64,000 bases of DNA from Bacteroidota bacterium (GTDB taxonomy: Bacteria; Bacteroidota; Bacteroidia; B-17B0; Aurantibacillaceae). This document shows positions 55,636 to 64,000 of this stretch, piece by piece (the stretch's first letter is position 1; every line of letters starts with the position of its first letter). Under the pieces are notes generated by a model. The model saw nothing but the letters and a program-made list of their open reading frames with translations, did no database searches and had not been told where the DNA came from. The stretch is taken from NCBI GenBank assembly GCA_017303905.1, contig JAFLBH010000001.1:1713809-1777808 (forward strand), read 5' to 3'. The position numbers were made by a program, and so were the translations under genes.

Positions 55636-55643
55636 TAATTTTA
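55636..55643 (+). promoter_or_regulatory. Candidate -7 element (TAATTTTA) of gatB
   Basis: The element lies 19 bases before ATG 55663 in a short divergent gap. The opposite strand has TTATTTTG at 55645-55652 for the membrane protein gene. Confidence 0.3.
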
Positions 55644-55662
55644 CGCAAAATAAAGCAAAAAA

Positions 55663-57114
55663 ATGAGTGTTTACGATAAATACGAAGCAGTAATAGGTTT
55701 GGAGTGTCACGTACAATTACTTACAAAAACAAAAATGTACAGTAACGATGCGGCTGAATACGGTGCTTTGCCAAATACGAACGTAAGTGTGGTAACTTTG
55801 GGTCACCCCGGAACGTTACCGCGGGTAAACAAACGTGCCATTGAATTTGCGGTGAAATTAGGTATTGCTACCAAGAGTACTATCACCACCGAAAATCAAT
55901 TTGCCCGTAAGAATTATTTTTATGCCGATTTACCAAAAGGATATCAAATTACGCAAGACAAAACGCCGATTTGCACAGGCGGATATATTGGATTTAAATT
56001 AAAAGACGGACAAGAGAAGAAGATTAATTTGATTCGTATTCACATGGAAGAGGATGCGGGGAAGAGTATGCATGATATTGATCCGTTCGAAACATTAATT
56101 GATTTAAACCGCGCGGGAACACCTTTATTGGAGATTGTAACACAACCGGATTTCAGAAGCGGCGAAGAGGCCTATGCTTACTTAAATGAGGTGCGTAAGC
56201 TGGTTCGCTATTTAGATATTTGCGATGGTAACATGGAAGAAGGTTCTTTACGTTGTGATGCGAATATTTCTGTACGATTAAAAGGCGCGAAGGAATATGG
56301 CCGACGTACGGAAGTGAAAAACATGAACTCTTTCAGAAACGTACAACGCGCGATTGATTTTGAAATTAAACGTCAGATTGATTTAATTGAAGCGGGAGAA
56401 ACTATATCGGTTGAAACACGCAGCTTCGACGCGGTAAACGGTACCACTTTTACTTTGCGTAGTAAAGAAAGCGCGAATGATTACCGTTATTTTCCGGAGC
56501 CGGATTTACAACCGGTGTTTGTAACGGCAGATTATATTGAGGGTGTAAAAAAGAATTTACCTCCTTTGCCAAATGATTTGTATAACAAATATGTGAACGA
56601 ATTAAAATTAAGTGAGTACGATGCTTCGGTGTTAACGGAGTCGAAGGAAATTGCTCTTTACTTTAATGAGCTTATTTCAAGTACAAAAAATTACAAGTCG
56701 GCAGCCAATTGGGTAATGGTAAATGTGAAGTCATTTTTAAATGAGAATGCTTTGCACATTAATGATTTTCCTATTCAGCCAAAGGTATTAGCGCAGATTA
56801 TCGATTTAATTGATAGTGGTAAAATCAGTCATGCTGCGGCTTCTCAAAAATTATTCCCTGCTTTAGTAGCCAATCCGACGAAGAGTCCGGAGTCGCTGGC
56901 TACCGAATTAGATATTATCCAAAACAGTAACTCAGGCGAAATTCAGGCTTTGGTAGAGCAAGCCGTTAACAAATTCCCTGAAAAAATCACTGAATACAAG
57001 AATGGGAAAGTAGGTTTACTTGGCTTATTTGTTGGTGAAGTGATGAAGTTAAGCAAGGGTAAAGCCGATCCAAAAGTGGTGAATCAGCTGGTAAAAGAAC
57101 AGTTGGAGAAGTAA
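55663..57114 (+). CDS. gatB: Aspartyl/glutamyl-tRNA amidotransferase subunit B
   Basis: This 483-residue GatB is full length. Motifs: YEAVIGLECHVQLLTKTKMY (N-terminal signature), LGHPGTLPRVN, NYFYADLPKGYQITQ, HMEEDAGKSMHD, DLNRAGTPLLEIVTQPD and ANISVR. A C-terminal GatB/YqeY domain (about 340-483) ends VNQLVKEQLEK. With GatA and GatC it converts Glu-tRNA(Gln) or Asp-tRNA(Asn) to the amide form. gatA and gatC are not in the window, which is common when the genes are scattered. It ends upstream of the palindromic repeat cluster. Confidence 0.97.
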   Translation: MSVYDKYEAVIGLECHVQLLTKTKMYSNDAAEYGALPNTNVSVVTLGHPGTLPRVNKRAIEFAVKLGIATKSTITTENQFARKNYFYADLPKGYQITQDKTPICTGGYIGFKLKDGQEKKINLIRIHMEEDAGKSMHDIDPFETLIDLNRAGTPLLEIVTQPDFRSGEEAYAYLNEVRKLVRYLDICDGNMEEGSLRCDANISVRLKGAKEYGRRTEVKNMNSFRNVQRAIDFEIKRQIDLIEAGETISVETRSFDAVNGTTFTLRSKESANDYRYFPEPDLQPVFVTADYIEGVKKNLPPLPNDLYNKYVNELKLSEYDASVLTESKEIALYFNELISSTKNYKSAANWVMVNVKSFLNENALHINDFPIQPKVLAQIIDLIDSGKISHAAASQKLFPALVANPTKSPESLATELDIIQNSNSGEIQALVEQAVNKFPEKITEYKNGKVGLLGLFVGEVMKLSKGKADPKVVNQLVKEQLEK

Positions 57115-57139
57115 GAGTTCTTAAACAGTTTTTCTTAAT

Positions 57140-57580
57140 GGTTTTACAGGTCGCCCCTCCGGGGCTACAGAAGAAGGTTGCTCTAGGGTTATAGATAGGA
57201 CGCTCCTACGGAGCTTGTTGAAATGAGGTGAGGATACGTGCAATGAATTAGTTCTAAAAAGTCCCGCAGTGAGGATTTAAATTGAACAGAACAAAAATTT
57301 ATACAAATAGCCCTGCAATTACGGTCTAAAAAACACAAGAAAACACAATCCAAAAAGTCCCTTAGCGACGACCTAAATAGAACACAAGATAAATGTAATC
57401 CAAAAAGTCCCGTAGGGACGACCTAAATAAAACACAAGATAAATGTAATCCAAAAAGTCCCGTAGGGACGACCTGTTTATAGATAAAAAAACAATAACAA
57501 TCCAAAAAGTCCCGTAGGGACGACCTATTTAAAGAAGAAAATATAAATACAAAAAAGTCCCGTAGGGACGACCTATTTAT
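57140..57580. repeat. Palindromic repeat cluster upstream of a Y1 transposase gene
   Basis: Five copies of a 24-base unit, CAAAAAGTCCC then GTAGGGACGACCT with small changes, lie at 57351-57374, 57401-57424, 57451-57474, 57503-57526 and 57550-57574, spaced about 50 bases. A degenerate copy lies near 57255-57279. The core GTCCC-GTA-GGGAC is a short hairpin. Two other short palindromes, CGCCCCTCCGGGGC (about 57151) and GCTCCTACGGAGC (about 57206), precede them. Spacers are AT-rich and partly repeated. Confidence 0.85.
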
Positions 57581-57581
57581 C

Positions 57582-58043
57582 ATGCCGAATTCATACACAC
57601 AGTTATATATACAAATTGTTTTCGCGGTTAAGGGAAGAAAGAGTTTAATAGCGAAAGAGAATCGCGAAGAGCTACAAAAGTATATGACAGGGATAGTACA
57701 AAATCGCGGACATAAAATGTTGGCTATTTATTGTAATCCGGATCATGTTCATATTTTCATTGGGTTAAAGCCTACACAATCAGTTTCCGATTTAGTTCGA
57801 GATGTTAAAGCATCATCATCCGGTTTTATTAATGAAAAGGGATGGGTAAAAGGTAAATTCAGCTGGCAAGAGGGGTATGGCGCCTTTTCTTATTCAGGGT
57901 CGTCTTTAGATAATGTGATAAATTACATTCTTAATCAGGAAGAACATCATAAGAAGAAGAGTTTCAGGGAAGAATATATTCAGTTTCTCAAGGAGTTTTA
58001 TATCGAGTACGATGAAAAGTATTTGTTTGAGGAGATAGAATAG
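57582..58043 (+). CDS. IS200-like Y1 (HUH) transposase
   Basis: This 153-residue protein of the Y1 transposase family has the HUH metal motif in YCNPDHVHIFIGL (His-x-His near residue 65). The helix with the expected catalytic tyrosine lies in WQEGYGAFSYSGSSLDNVINYILNQEEHHKK. Length is normal for IS200-type TnpA. No tnpB accompanies it. Its ATG follows the last palindromic repeat by seven bases, so the promoter probably lies within the repeats. Like REP-associated (RAYT) transposases it may be a domesticated or repeat-mobilising enzyme rather than a full insertion sequence. That link is inferred from adjacency. Confidence 0.88.
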   Translation: MPNSYTQLYIQIVFAVKGRKSLIAKENREELQKYMTGIVQNRGHKMLAIYCNPDHVHIFIGLKPTQSVSDLVRDVKASSSGFINEKGWVKGKFSWQEGYGAFSYSGSSLDNVINYILNQEEHHKKKSFREEYIQFLKEFYIEYDEKYLFEEIE

Positions 58044-58064
58044 CGGGTACTTTATCCATTTTCC

Positions 58065-58083
58065 ATTGTGAATAATTCACAAT
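58065..58083. repeat. 19-bp palindrome after the transposase gene
   Basis: ATTGTGAAT-A-ATTCACAAT is a perfect inverted repeat with a one-base centre, 21 bases past the transposase stop. It may mark the right end of the repeat/transposase unit or act as a weak terminator. Confidence 0.4.
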
Positions 58084-58112
58084 TATTAGGGCTTTAGAGC
58101 CTCCATTTTTGT

Positions 58113-58120
58113 TATCTTTA
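58113..58120 (+). promoter_or_regulatory. Candidate -7 element (TATCTTTA)
   Basis: This is a one-mismatch TAnnTTTG site 20 bases before ATG 58141, with a TTTTTG stretch just upstream. Confidence 0.35.
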
Positions 58121-58140
58121 AGCTTTTATTATAAAGATTA

Positions 58141-59271
58141 ATGAAACAGATATTAAAATTGGCTTTTGCAGCGCTTATTCTGAGTGCTTGTAATGGTGAC
58201 AAAAAAGGAAATTCAAATTTCGAATTAAAAGGAACATTAAAAGATGCTAATGGCGAGACTTTAGTGCTCGAAAAATTAGCTTCGCAACGTCCGGTTGTTG
58301 TTGACAGTTGTGTGATTGATGAAAACGGAAATTTCGAATTCAGTAACTACACACCGTCTATTGGTTTTTACCGCATCAAATTATCGGAACAGAATTTCGG
58401 TATGTTGGTGATGGATTCTACCGATAAGATTTCAATTACCGGAAGTGCAAAGGATTTAGGAAATACCTATAAAGTAAAAGGATCACCTGAAACTACTTTG
58501 TTTTTAGAGTATAATGATTTAGCAAAGGCCAACCGTTTCAGAGTTGACTCTTTACAAGAGGCTTTCAAAATGGCGATGACCATGGTGCAAATGGATTCAT
58601 TACGTATGGATTCGTTAAGCAAAGTGTTTGAAGGTGTATTTAATAAAATCATTGATGCGTATGCGTCTCAGGTAGCTGAGAAAATCAAGAGAAATACAAA
58701 TATGTTTAGCTCTATTATGGCGATTCAGCCTTTAGATCCGGATAAATACAGTGATGTGTTCATCGCGTTGGATCAAGGTTTAGTGAAGAAATTTCCGGGG
58801 AATGAAAATGTAGGCATGTTCCATCAAATGGTAACACAAATGGTAACGACAAAGTCGGGTGAAGTTGCTCCTGAAATTAATTTGCCGGATCCTTACGGTA
58901 AGAACATTGCGCTTTCTTCGTTAAGAGGTAAAGTGGTGTTAGTTGATTTTTGGGCAAGCTGGTGCGGTCCGTGCCGTAAAGAAATGCCGAATGTGAAAGC
59001 AGCCTACGAAAAATATAAATCAAAAGGTTTTGAAATTTATGGCGTTTCTCTAGATAGAGAATTAAGCGACTGGATGGATGCCGTGAAGAAGGATGGAATT
59101 ACCTGGCCACAGGTAAGCGATTTAAAGTTTTGGGACTGTGTAGCGGCTAAGCAATACAATGTTCAAAGTATTCCGTTCACCGTTCTATTGGATAAAGAAG
59201 GTAAAATCATCGCGAAAAATTTACGTGGTGCTGAATTGGAAGCGAAATTAAAGGAAGTATTAGGGAATTAA
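58141..59271 (+). CDS. TlpA-like thioredoxin-domain lipoprotein with DUF4369
   Basis: This 376-residue protein has a lipoprotein signal (ILSACNGD, lipidated Cys17). A DUF4369 domain (about 25-115: FELKGTLKDANGETLVLEKL) and a helical linker follow. The C-terminal thioredoxin/AhpC-TSA domain (about 240-376) has the redox motif WASWCGPCRKEM (Cys near residues 274 and 277) and the cis-Pro region SIPFTVLLDKEG. TlpA-like proteins keep exported or cytochrome-maturation proteins reduced. In Bacteroidota the DUF4369-TlpA combination is frequent and its substrates are unknown. The next gene starts at the base after its stop. Confidence 0.88.
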   Translation: MKQILKLAFAALILSACNGDKKGNSNFELKGTLKDANGETLVLEKLASQRPVVVDSCVIDENGNFEFSNYTPSIGFYRIKLSEQNFGMLVMDSTDKISITGSAKDLGNTYKVKGSPETTLFLEYNDLAKANRFRVDSLQEAFKMAMTMVQMDSLRMDSLSKVFEGVFNKIIDAYASQVAEKIKRNTNMFSSIMAIQPLDPDKYSDVFIALDQGLVKKFPGNENVGMFHQMVTQMVTTKSGEVAPEINLPDPYGKNIALSSLRGKVVLVDFWASWCGPCRKEMPNVKAAYEKYKSKGFEIYGVSLDRELSDWMDAVKKDGITWPQVSDLKFWDCVAAKQYNVQSIPFTVLLDKEGKIIAKNLRGAELEAKLKEVLGN

Positions 59272-62200
59272 TTGAGTTTCGAAGTAAACATACTTAATAA
59301 GAATCGCCGCAACTTACTTGTGGCGATTTTTATGTTATTAGCCGTCGGTTTTTATAACGGACTTCAGGCACAATCGCCCTATTTTCAGCAAGAAGTCAAT
59401 TATAAAATATACGTTCGTTTAAATGATAAAACACATGAGTTGTCGGCTTTTGAAGAGATTCAATACATCAACAACTCCAGCACATCTTTGCCATATATCT
59501 ATTTTCACTTATGGCCAAACGCGTATAAAAATCATAAAACAGCTTTAGCTAAGCAGAAATTACAGCAAGGTGAAACGGATTTTTATTATTCCAAACCGGA
59601 GGAGAGAGGATTTATTGATAGTTTGGATTTTAAAGTCAACGGTGAAAGTGTAAAAGTAGAGTGGGATAAGGAGAACGAAGATATCTGTAAACTCATTTTA
59701 GCGAGTCCGCTCAAATCACACGATACAATTACAATTACAACGCCCTTCCATGTAAAATTACCGGATGCAAAATTTTCACGCTTAGGTCATAGCGGACAAG
59801 CGTATTACATTACGCAATGGTATCCGAAGCCGGCGGTATTTGATAATTTAGGTTGGCATCCCATGCCGTATTTAAATCAAGGTGAATTTTACAGTGAATT
59901 TGGAACATTTGACGTAAGCATTACTTTACCTAAAAATTATTTGCTAGCGGCCACCGGCGATAGGATAGACGCGCAGGAAGAAGAGCAGTGGTTAATGCGT
60001 AAAGTTCAGGAGACGGAGCAGTTAATGATGAATAATAAATTGGTTTCTAAAAAAGCGGAATTTCCGGAGTCATCCACAGAAACCAAAACAGTGCGCTTCC
60101 GTCAGTCGAACGTACACGATTTTGCCTGGTTTGCAGATAAACGTTTTCATGTATTAAAAGACAGAGTGCAATTACCACATACATCAAGAGCTGTTGATAC
60201 CTGGGTGTTTTTTACGGATAATGAAGCTTCGCTTTGGAAGAAATCATTGGAGTATATCAATGATGCCACTTTGTATTATTCGTATATGATTGGTGATTAT
60301 CCTTACAATCATGTTACAGCTATCGACGGAGTTATTGCCGCGGGTGGAGGAATGGAATATCCAAACATTACGGTGATTGGTGAGAGTGGAAATGATTTTA
60401 CATTGGAGACAACCATCATGCATGAAGTAGGGCATAACTGGTTTTATGGAATTTTGGGAACTAACGAAAGAGATTTCCCGGCTTTGGATGAAGGTTTAAA
60501 CTCTTTGTACGAAATGCGTTATATCAAAGCGAAGTATCCCGAAAAAACCTTAGCTTCTTACATTGGAAAAGATAGCACTTTCAAATTTCTGGGATTAAAT
60601 AAATTTAAACATGAAGAGAGTTATCGCTTAGCTTATTTACTTGCCGCCTCCAGAAACACCGATCAGGCCATTGCCAATGAATCGCCTGCTTTTACGAGTT
60701 ATAATTACGGCGCTATTGTATATAGCAAAACCGCTGTGGTGTTTAATTACTTGCTGAATTCGGTGGGTGCCGATCGTTTTGATGAAGCGATGCGTTTCTA
60801 TTTCGAGAATTGGAAATTTAAACATCCTAATAGCGCCGATTTACAAAACACACTCGAGTATCATTGTTCCATGGATATGGATTGGTTTATTCAGGATTTA
60901 ATTCTCACAAATAATAAAGCCGATTTTAAGATTGTAAAGCATAAAGAACTAGCGAGCGGCGCACATGAAGTATTGGTGAAGAATATTGGAGATGTAAGAG
61001 GTCCGGTTGTTTTAACAGCGTATTTCAAAGGTAAAACAGTTGGACATGTTTGGTACAGTGGTTTTGATGGCACTAAAAAAATGGAATTCCCAATTGCAGA
61101 CGTGGATAAATTTGAAATTGACGGACTTAATTGCATGCCGGAGATTAACAGGCAGAATAATACGCTTAGAACAAAAGGTTTATTTAAAAAACTGGAACCG
61201 CTACAATTAAATTTCATAGCTAAAATTGATGACCCGCGTCGTACACAAATAAATTACATGCCTATTGTTGGATATAACATGTATAATAAATTTATGTTGG
61301 GTATGGCATTTTACAATTACAGTTTAATGCAGCGTAAGTTTGAATATACCATAGCCCCTATGTATGCTTTTGGAAGTAACACGCCGGTTGGTTTTGCTGA
61401 TTTTCAATTTAATTTTCATCCAAAGAAAATATTTCAAACGATTTCACCCGGTGTTAAATTCAAAACCTTTGCCTACGATTTTTCCGACCGTGATAAATTT
61501 TTCCCCAACTCAAGTATTAGCGACCCAAGCTTTTTTGCTTTCAATTACATGAAGGTGGAACCGTTTTTAAATTTTGCGATTAAAAAACGTGACCCGCTCA
61601 GTAAAATTTCTCAGTCTGTGAAGTTACGCAGTGTTATTACGCAGATGGATGTTGATCATACATACACAACGGTTTTCACCACGATTCAGCAATCGCCTTA
61701 TAAAAAGCAAGTGACTAATTACGTGAATGAATTGTCTTATGATTTTAATTGTACACGCGCCATCAATCCGTTTAAGTTTAATGTAAAATTTCAGCAAAAC
61801 GATGATTTCTCAAAAGCAAGTTTAACAGCGCATTATTATCTCACTTTCAAAAATAATTATTCAGCAGAGTTTCGGTTATTTGCCGGAACATTTATTGGCG
61901 GTAACAACAAAGGCCCTTATCGTTTCAGAGCTTCCGGTTTAAATGGCTACCACGATTACATGTACGATTATAATTTCATGGGAAGAAGTGAGTTTGATGG
62001 TGTAAGCTTTGCGCAATTCGCAGATGAAGATGGCGCTATGAAAGTGTGGACACCTTTAGGACAAAGTAATACCTGGTTAACTTCGTTGAATATTAAATCA
62101 CCAAAGTTTTTCAAGTTGCCAATTAAAGTGTTTGCTGATGTTGTATTAACCGACGCGAACAGCTTAGTAACCGACAAAGTATTGTACTGCGCGGGTTTTG

Positions 62201-62373
62201 AAATTTGTTTATGGAAAGATATCTTTGAAATGTACGTGCCATTGGTTTACAGTAAAGACATAAAAAACACATTGAAGTTAAATGGTAAGGATACATTTTT
62301 TGAAACCTTACGATTTACGTTTAACATTAATAAAATTCGCCCTAAGGATTTATTATTTAGTAATTTCATGTAA
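59272..62373 (+). CDS. M1-family metallopeptidase with C-terminal barrel-like domain
   Basis: TTG 59272 directly follows the previous stop and gives a proper signal peptide (LLVAIFMLLAVGFYNGLQAQ). Residues about 35-560 form an M1 aminopeptidase-like unit: GGGMEYPNITVIG (the GxMEN-like motif, near residue 357), zinc-binding HEVGHNW (384-390) and the downstream Glu in DEGLNSLYE. The remaining 450 residues are beta-strand rich and end in FTFNINKIRPKDLLFSNFM, like a surface or outer-membrane domain rather than the usual M1 ERAP-like end. It should cleave N-terminal residues from peptides in the periplasm or at the outer membrane. Overlap with lpxH by one base suggests an operon. Confidence 0.88.
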   Translation: MSFEVNILNKNRRNLLVAIFMLLAVGFYNGLQAQSPYFQQEVNYKIYVRLNDKTHELSAFEEIQYINNSSTSLPYIYFHLWPNAYKNHKTALAKQKLQQGETDFYYSKPEERGFIDSLDFKVNGESVKVEWDKENEDICKLILASPLKSHDTITITTPFHVKLPDAKFSRLGHSGQAYYITQWYPKPAVFDNLGWHPMPYLNQGEFYSEFGTFDVSITLPKNYLLAATGDRIDAQEEEQWLMRKVQETEQLMMNNKLVSKKAEFPESSTETKTVRFRQSNVHDFAWFADKRFHVLKDRVQLPHTSRAVDTWVFFTDNEASLWKKSLEYINDATLYYSYMIGDYPYNHVTAIDGVIAAGGGMEYPNITVIGESGNDFTLETTIMHEVGHNWFYGILGTNERDFPALDEGLNSLYEMRYIKAKYPEKTLASYIGKDSTFKFLGLNKFKHEESYRLAYLLAASRNTDQAIANESPAFTSYNYGAIVYSKTAVVFNYLLNSVGADRFDEAMRFYFENWKFKHPNSADLQNTLEYHCSMDMDWFIQDLILTNNKADFKIVKHKELASGAHEVLVKNIGDVRGPVVLTAYFKGKTVGHVWYSGFDGTKKMEFPIADVDKFEIDGLNCMPEINRQNNTLRTKGLFKKLEPLQLNFIAKIDDPRRTQINYMPIVGYNMYNKFMLGMAFYNYSLMQRKFEYTIAPMYAFGSNTPVGFADFQFNFHPKKIFQTISPGVKFKTFAYDFSDRDKFFPNSSISDPSFFAFNYMKVEPFLNFAIKKRDPLSKISQSVKLRSVITQMDVDHTYTTVFTTIQQSPYKKQVTNYVNELSYDFNCTRAINPFKFNVKFQQNDDFSKASLTAHYYLTFKNNYSAEFRLFAGTFIGGNNKGPYRFRASGLNGYHDYMYDYNFMGRSEFDGVSFAQFADEDGAMKVWTPLGQSNTWLTSLNIKSPKFFKLPIKVFADVVLTDANSLVTDKVLYCAGFEICLWKDIFEMYVPLVYSKDIKNTLKLNGKDTFFETLRFTFNINKIRPKDLLFSNFM

Positions 62374-63125
62374 TGAAAGCCGGTAAAAAAATATATTTTG
62401 CTTCTGATTTTCATTTAGGCGCTCCTAACGATGCGAAGAGTCCGGAGCGTGAGCGTTTAATTTGTAAATGGCTGGATGAAATTAAAGCAGATGCTGAAGA
62501 AATTTATCTGGTTGGTGATATTTTTGATTTTTGGTTCGAACACAAATACACAATTCCAAAAGGATTTGTGAGATTACTCGGAAAAATCGCCGAATTAGTT
62601 GATAACGGCATTCCTGTACATTTCTTCTCCGGTAATCATGATACGTGGATGAAAGATTATTTCCAGAAGGAGATTGGTGTGAGTGTTAATCATGTTCCGA
62701 TTACAAAAACCTATAATGGTAAAGTCTTTCATATCGGTCACGGTGATGGTTTAGGTCCTGGTGACAATTGGTACAAGATTTTAAAATGGATTTTCAGAAG
62801 TAAAACCTGTCAGTGGTTGTATTCCCGCTTACATCCTAATTTATCATTTTGGATTGCGCGAGGTTCCAGTTTAAAAAGCCGTGCTGTTACAGGCAATAAA
62901 GACGAAATATTTTTAGGTCAGGATAAGGAATGGCTTTATGCTTATTGCAAAGATTTTTTATCGAAAGAAAAAGTCGATTATTTTGTGTTTGGTCACCGTC
63001 ATTTGCCACTTGATTTAAATGTAGATGACAAAGCCCGCTATATTAATTTGGGCGATTGGTTACAATACAATTCATACGCTGTATTTGACGGCGAAAAACT
63101 CGAATTAAAGTACTATAAATCATAA
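62373..63125 (+). CDS. lpxH: UDP-2,3-diacylglucosamine diphosphatase
   Basis: This 250-residue calcineurin-like phosphoesterase of the LpxH family hydrolyses UDP-2,3-diacylglucosamine to lipid X and UMP in lipid A synthesis. Metal-binding motifs are in order: DFHLG (residues 10-14), VGDIFDFWFEH, SGNHDTWM, HIGHGDGLGPGDNWYK and FGHRHLP. The TAATG overlap with the peptidase gene sets the start. With the PagL-like gene at 32249 it is one of two lipid A-related genes in the window. Confidence 0.9.
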   Translation: MKAGKKIYFASDFHLGAPNDAKSPERERLICKWLDEIKADAEEIYLVGDIFDFWFEHKYTIPKGFVRLLGKIAELVDNGIPVHFFSGNHDTWMKDYFQKEIGVSVNHVPITKTYNGKVFHIGHGDGLGPGDNWYKILKWIFRSKTCQWLYSRLHPNLSFWIARGSSLKSRAVTGNKDEIFLGQDKEWLYAYCKDFLSKEKVDYFVFGHRHLPLDLNVDDKARYINLGDWLQYNSYAVFDGEKLELKYYKS

Positions 63126-63129
63126 GTGA

Positions 63130-64000
63130 ATGTTTACTTTACTGAAGAATCTCATCAAGTTTGTTTTTTACCTCCTTCTTTTTGTTTTTTTATTAGTTAC
63201 GCTTGTCCCTTACTTTTTTTCGTTAAAGAATAAAGAGCTTTCCACAAAGGAAAAACCTTATGATAACAGTGCGTACCTTATAAGGGATGAGTTTTTTATA
63301 CATTATCGGACATTCCATCCTGAAAAAGTAAAAAATAAAATCATTTTATTGCCCGGATTTTCAGGCAGTACTTTTTCGTATCATCATTTATTTGATTCGT
63401 TAATCAGCAATCATTGTATGGTGTTGGCCGTTGATATTCCTCCATTCGGATTTAGTGTCAAGAACAACGATTTACACTATACCGATACGCTCATTTTAAC
63501 CATGATCCGCCAAATAATTAATCAAACCGATTCCTCTCTTAAATCCGAACAGCCCTGGATAATAGCCGGACACAGCTTAGGTGTTAATTACGTCGCGAAA
63601 ATGGTGAGTCGCTATCCTGATTTGTTTACTAAGCAGGTGTATATCGACGGTTATTATTTTGGTAATCCGAAAAGTAATTGGAATAAATTCGCTTTGTATC
63701 CTCCTTTGATGAAGGGGTCTGATGTGTTACTCGAAAAGTATTATCTGAGTGATGCGAAGTTTGCTGAATTGTTAGAGTCGGCTTACGGGCGCAAGGCCAC
63801 TGCAGAAGAAGTTTCTGCGTACAAGAAACCATTTGAATATGCGCAGTCGGGATCTTCTGTTTTTAAATGGGCATCTTCCGATCCTTGTGTCGAAGTGAAT
63901 CCGGATATAGTTTATAAGAAGCCAACACTTGTTATTTGGGGACGAAACGATACATGGGTTCCTTTTAATGAGGAAGATTTTAATATCAAGGCTTTCGATG
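63130..64000 (+). CDS. Alpha/beta hydrolase, membrane-anchored (partial at right edge)
   Basis: ATG 63130 opens a frame that stays open to the window end (290 codons). The nearby GTG at 63126 is in a different frame with an early stop. Residues about 10-32 form one membrane helix. The alpha/beta hydrolase core has the oxyanion-region LLPGFSGSTFSYHHLF, VLAVDIPPFGFS, the nucleophile elbow AGHSLGVNY (Ser) and VIWGRNDTWVP, which holds the acidic residue. The catalytic His is expected beyond the edge. Such enzymes are esterases, lipases or peptidases; the substrate is unknown. It follows lpxH by four bases. Confidence 0.85.
   Translation, partial: MFTLLKNLIKFVFYLLLFVFLLVTLVPYFFSLKNKELSTKEKPYDNSAYLIRDEFFIHYRTFHPEKVKNKIILLPGFSGSTFSYHHLFDSLISNHCMVLAVDIPPFGFSVKNNDLHYTDTLILTMIRQIINQTDSSLKSEQPWIIAGHSLGVNYVAKMVSRYPDLFTKQVYIDGYYFGNPKSNWNKFALYPPLMKGSDVLLEKYYLSDAKFAELLESAYGRKATAEEVSAYKKPFEYAQSGSSVFKWASSDPCVEVNPDIVYKKPTLVIWGRNDTWVPFNEEDFNIKAFD

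Noticed and set aside
57251-57574. CRISPR-like array (24-base repeats with about 26-base spacers)
   Set aside because: Spacers are AT-rich and two are nearly identical, repeats decay at one end, the repeat is a short hairpin adjoining a transposase, and no cas gene is present.

Overview
The window comes from the chromosome of an AT-rich member of the Bacteroidota (Flavobacteriia or a related class). The evidence is consistent: type IX secretion (T9SS) cargo with both type A and type B C-terminal sorting domains, PorP/SprF-family and PorE-like proteins, giant Ig/PKD-repeat adhesins, a propeller-type LytS/LytTR two-component pair, a SusC/CirA-like TonB receptor with an N-terminal carboxypeptidase-regulatory-like domain, almost no Shine-Dalgarno signals, and the TAnnTTTG -7 promoter element of this phylum. 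No rRNA, tRNA or cas genes were seen.

Layout. (1) 1-4851, minus: the first 1617 residues of a giant secreted protein that runs off the left edge. It has an N-terminal domain and then 14 Ig-like repeats of about 81 residues. (2) 5064-5975, minus: a stand-alone DUF58 protein. (3) 6073-17598, plus: a surface-adhesin cluster with two successive [IgGFc-binding-like/repeat/PKD/type B CTD adhesin + PorP/SprF] pairs, closed by a TPR-PD40-CRD-OmpA protein like PorE and a good terminator. (4) 17671-21173: a T9SS type A cargo and a TonB-dependent receptor. (5) 21242-32228: a 7TM-HD c-di-AMP phosphodiesterase-like protein, then a compact envelope/exopolysaccharide run (Wza-like lipoprotein, Wzc-like tyrosine kinase, RmlC, WecA/MraY-like transferase, membrane lytic transglycosylase) whose overlapping reading frames continue into uvrA. 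(6) 32249-35952: PagL-like deacylase, a TPR/PD40/SPOR-like protein, and a convergent GyrI-like protein.

(7) 36012-45561, minus: a seven-repeat beta-propeller T9SS cargo, a secreted unknown, a LytTR regulator with its propeller histidine kinase, an HPP membrane protein with an FNR-like palindrome in its promoter, and a TPR-PP2C phosphatase that carries a palindromic repeat element inside its coding sequence. (8) 45562-50760, minus: an accessory block of small unknown genes, a phospholipase D-like gene broken by one TGA, a Crp/Fnr regulator with a membrane protein, and an HNH endonuclease. (9) 50761-55629, minus: a PcrA/UvrD helicase and a large polytopic membrane protein, separated by a duplicated MITE-like element. 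(10) 55663-64000, plus: gatB, a palindromic repeat cluster with a Y1 (IS200-like) transposase, a TlpA-like lipoprotein, an M1 aminopeptidase, lpxH, and a truncated alpha/beta hydrolase at the right edge.

The dominant theme is cell-surface biology: T9SS-exported adhesins with dedicated PorP/SprF partners, polysaccharide export, lipid A metabolism and outer-membrane uptake. The parts least explained by known families are the 45.5-50.7 kb accessory block, the two non-coding repeat clusters, and the coding-sequence repeat insertion near 43.7 kb. No clearly new multi-gene system could be demonstrated; the strongest leads are listed as findings.
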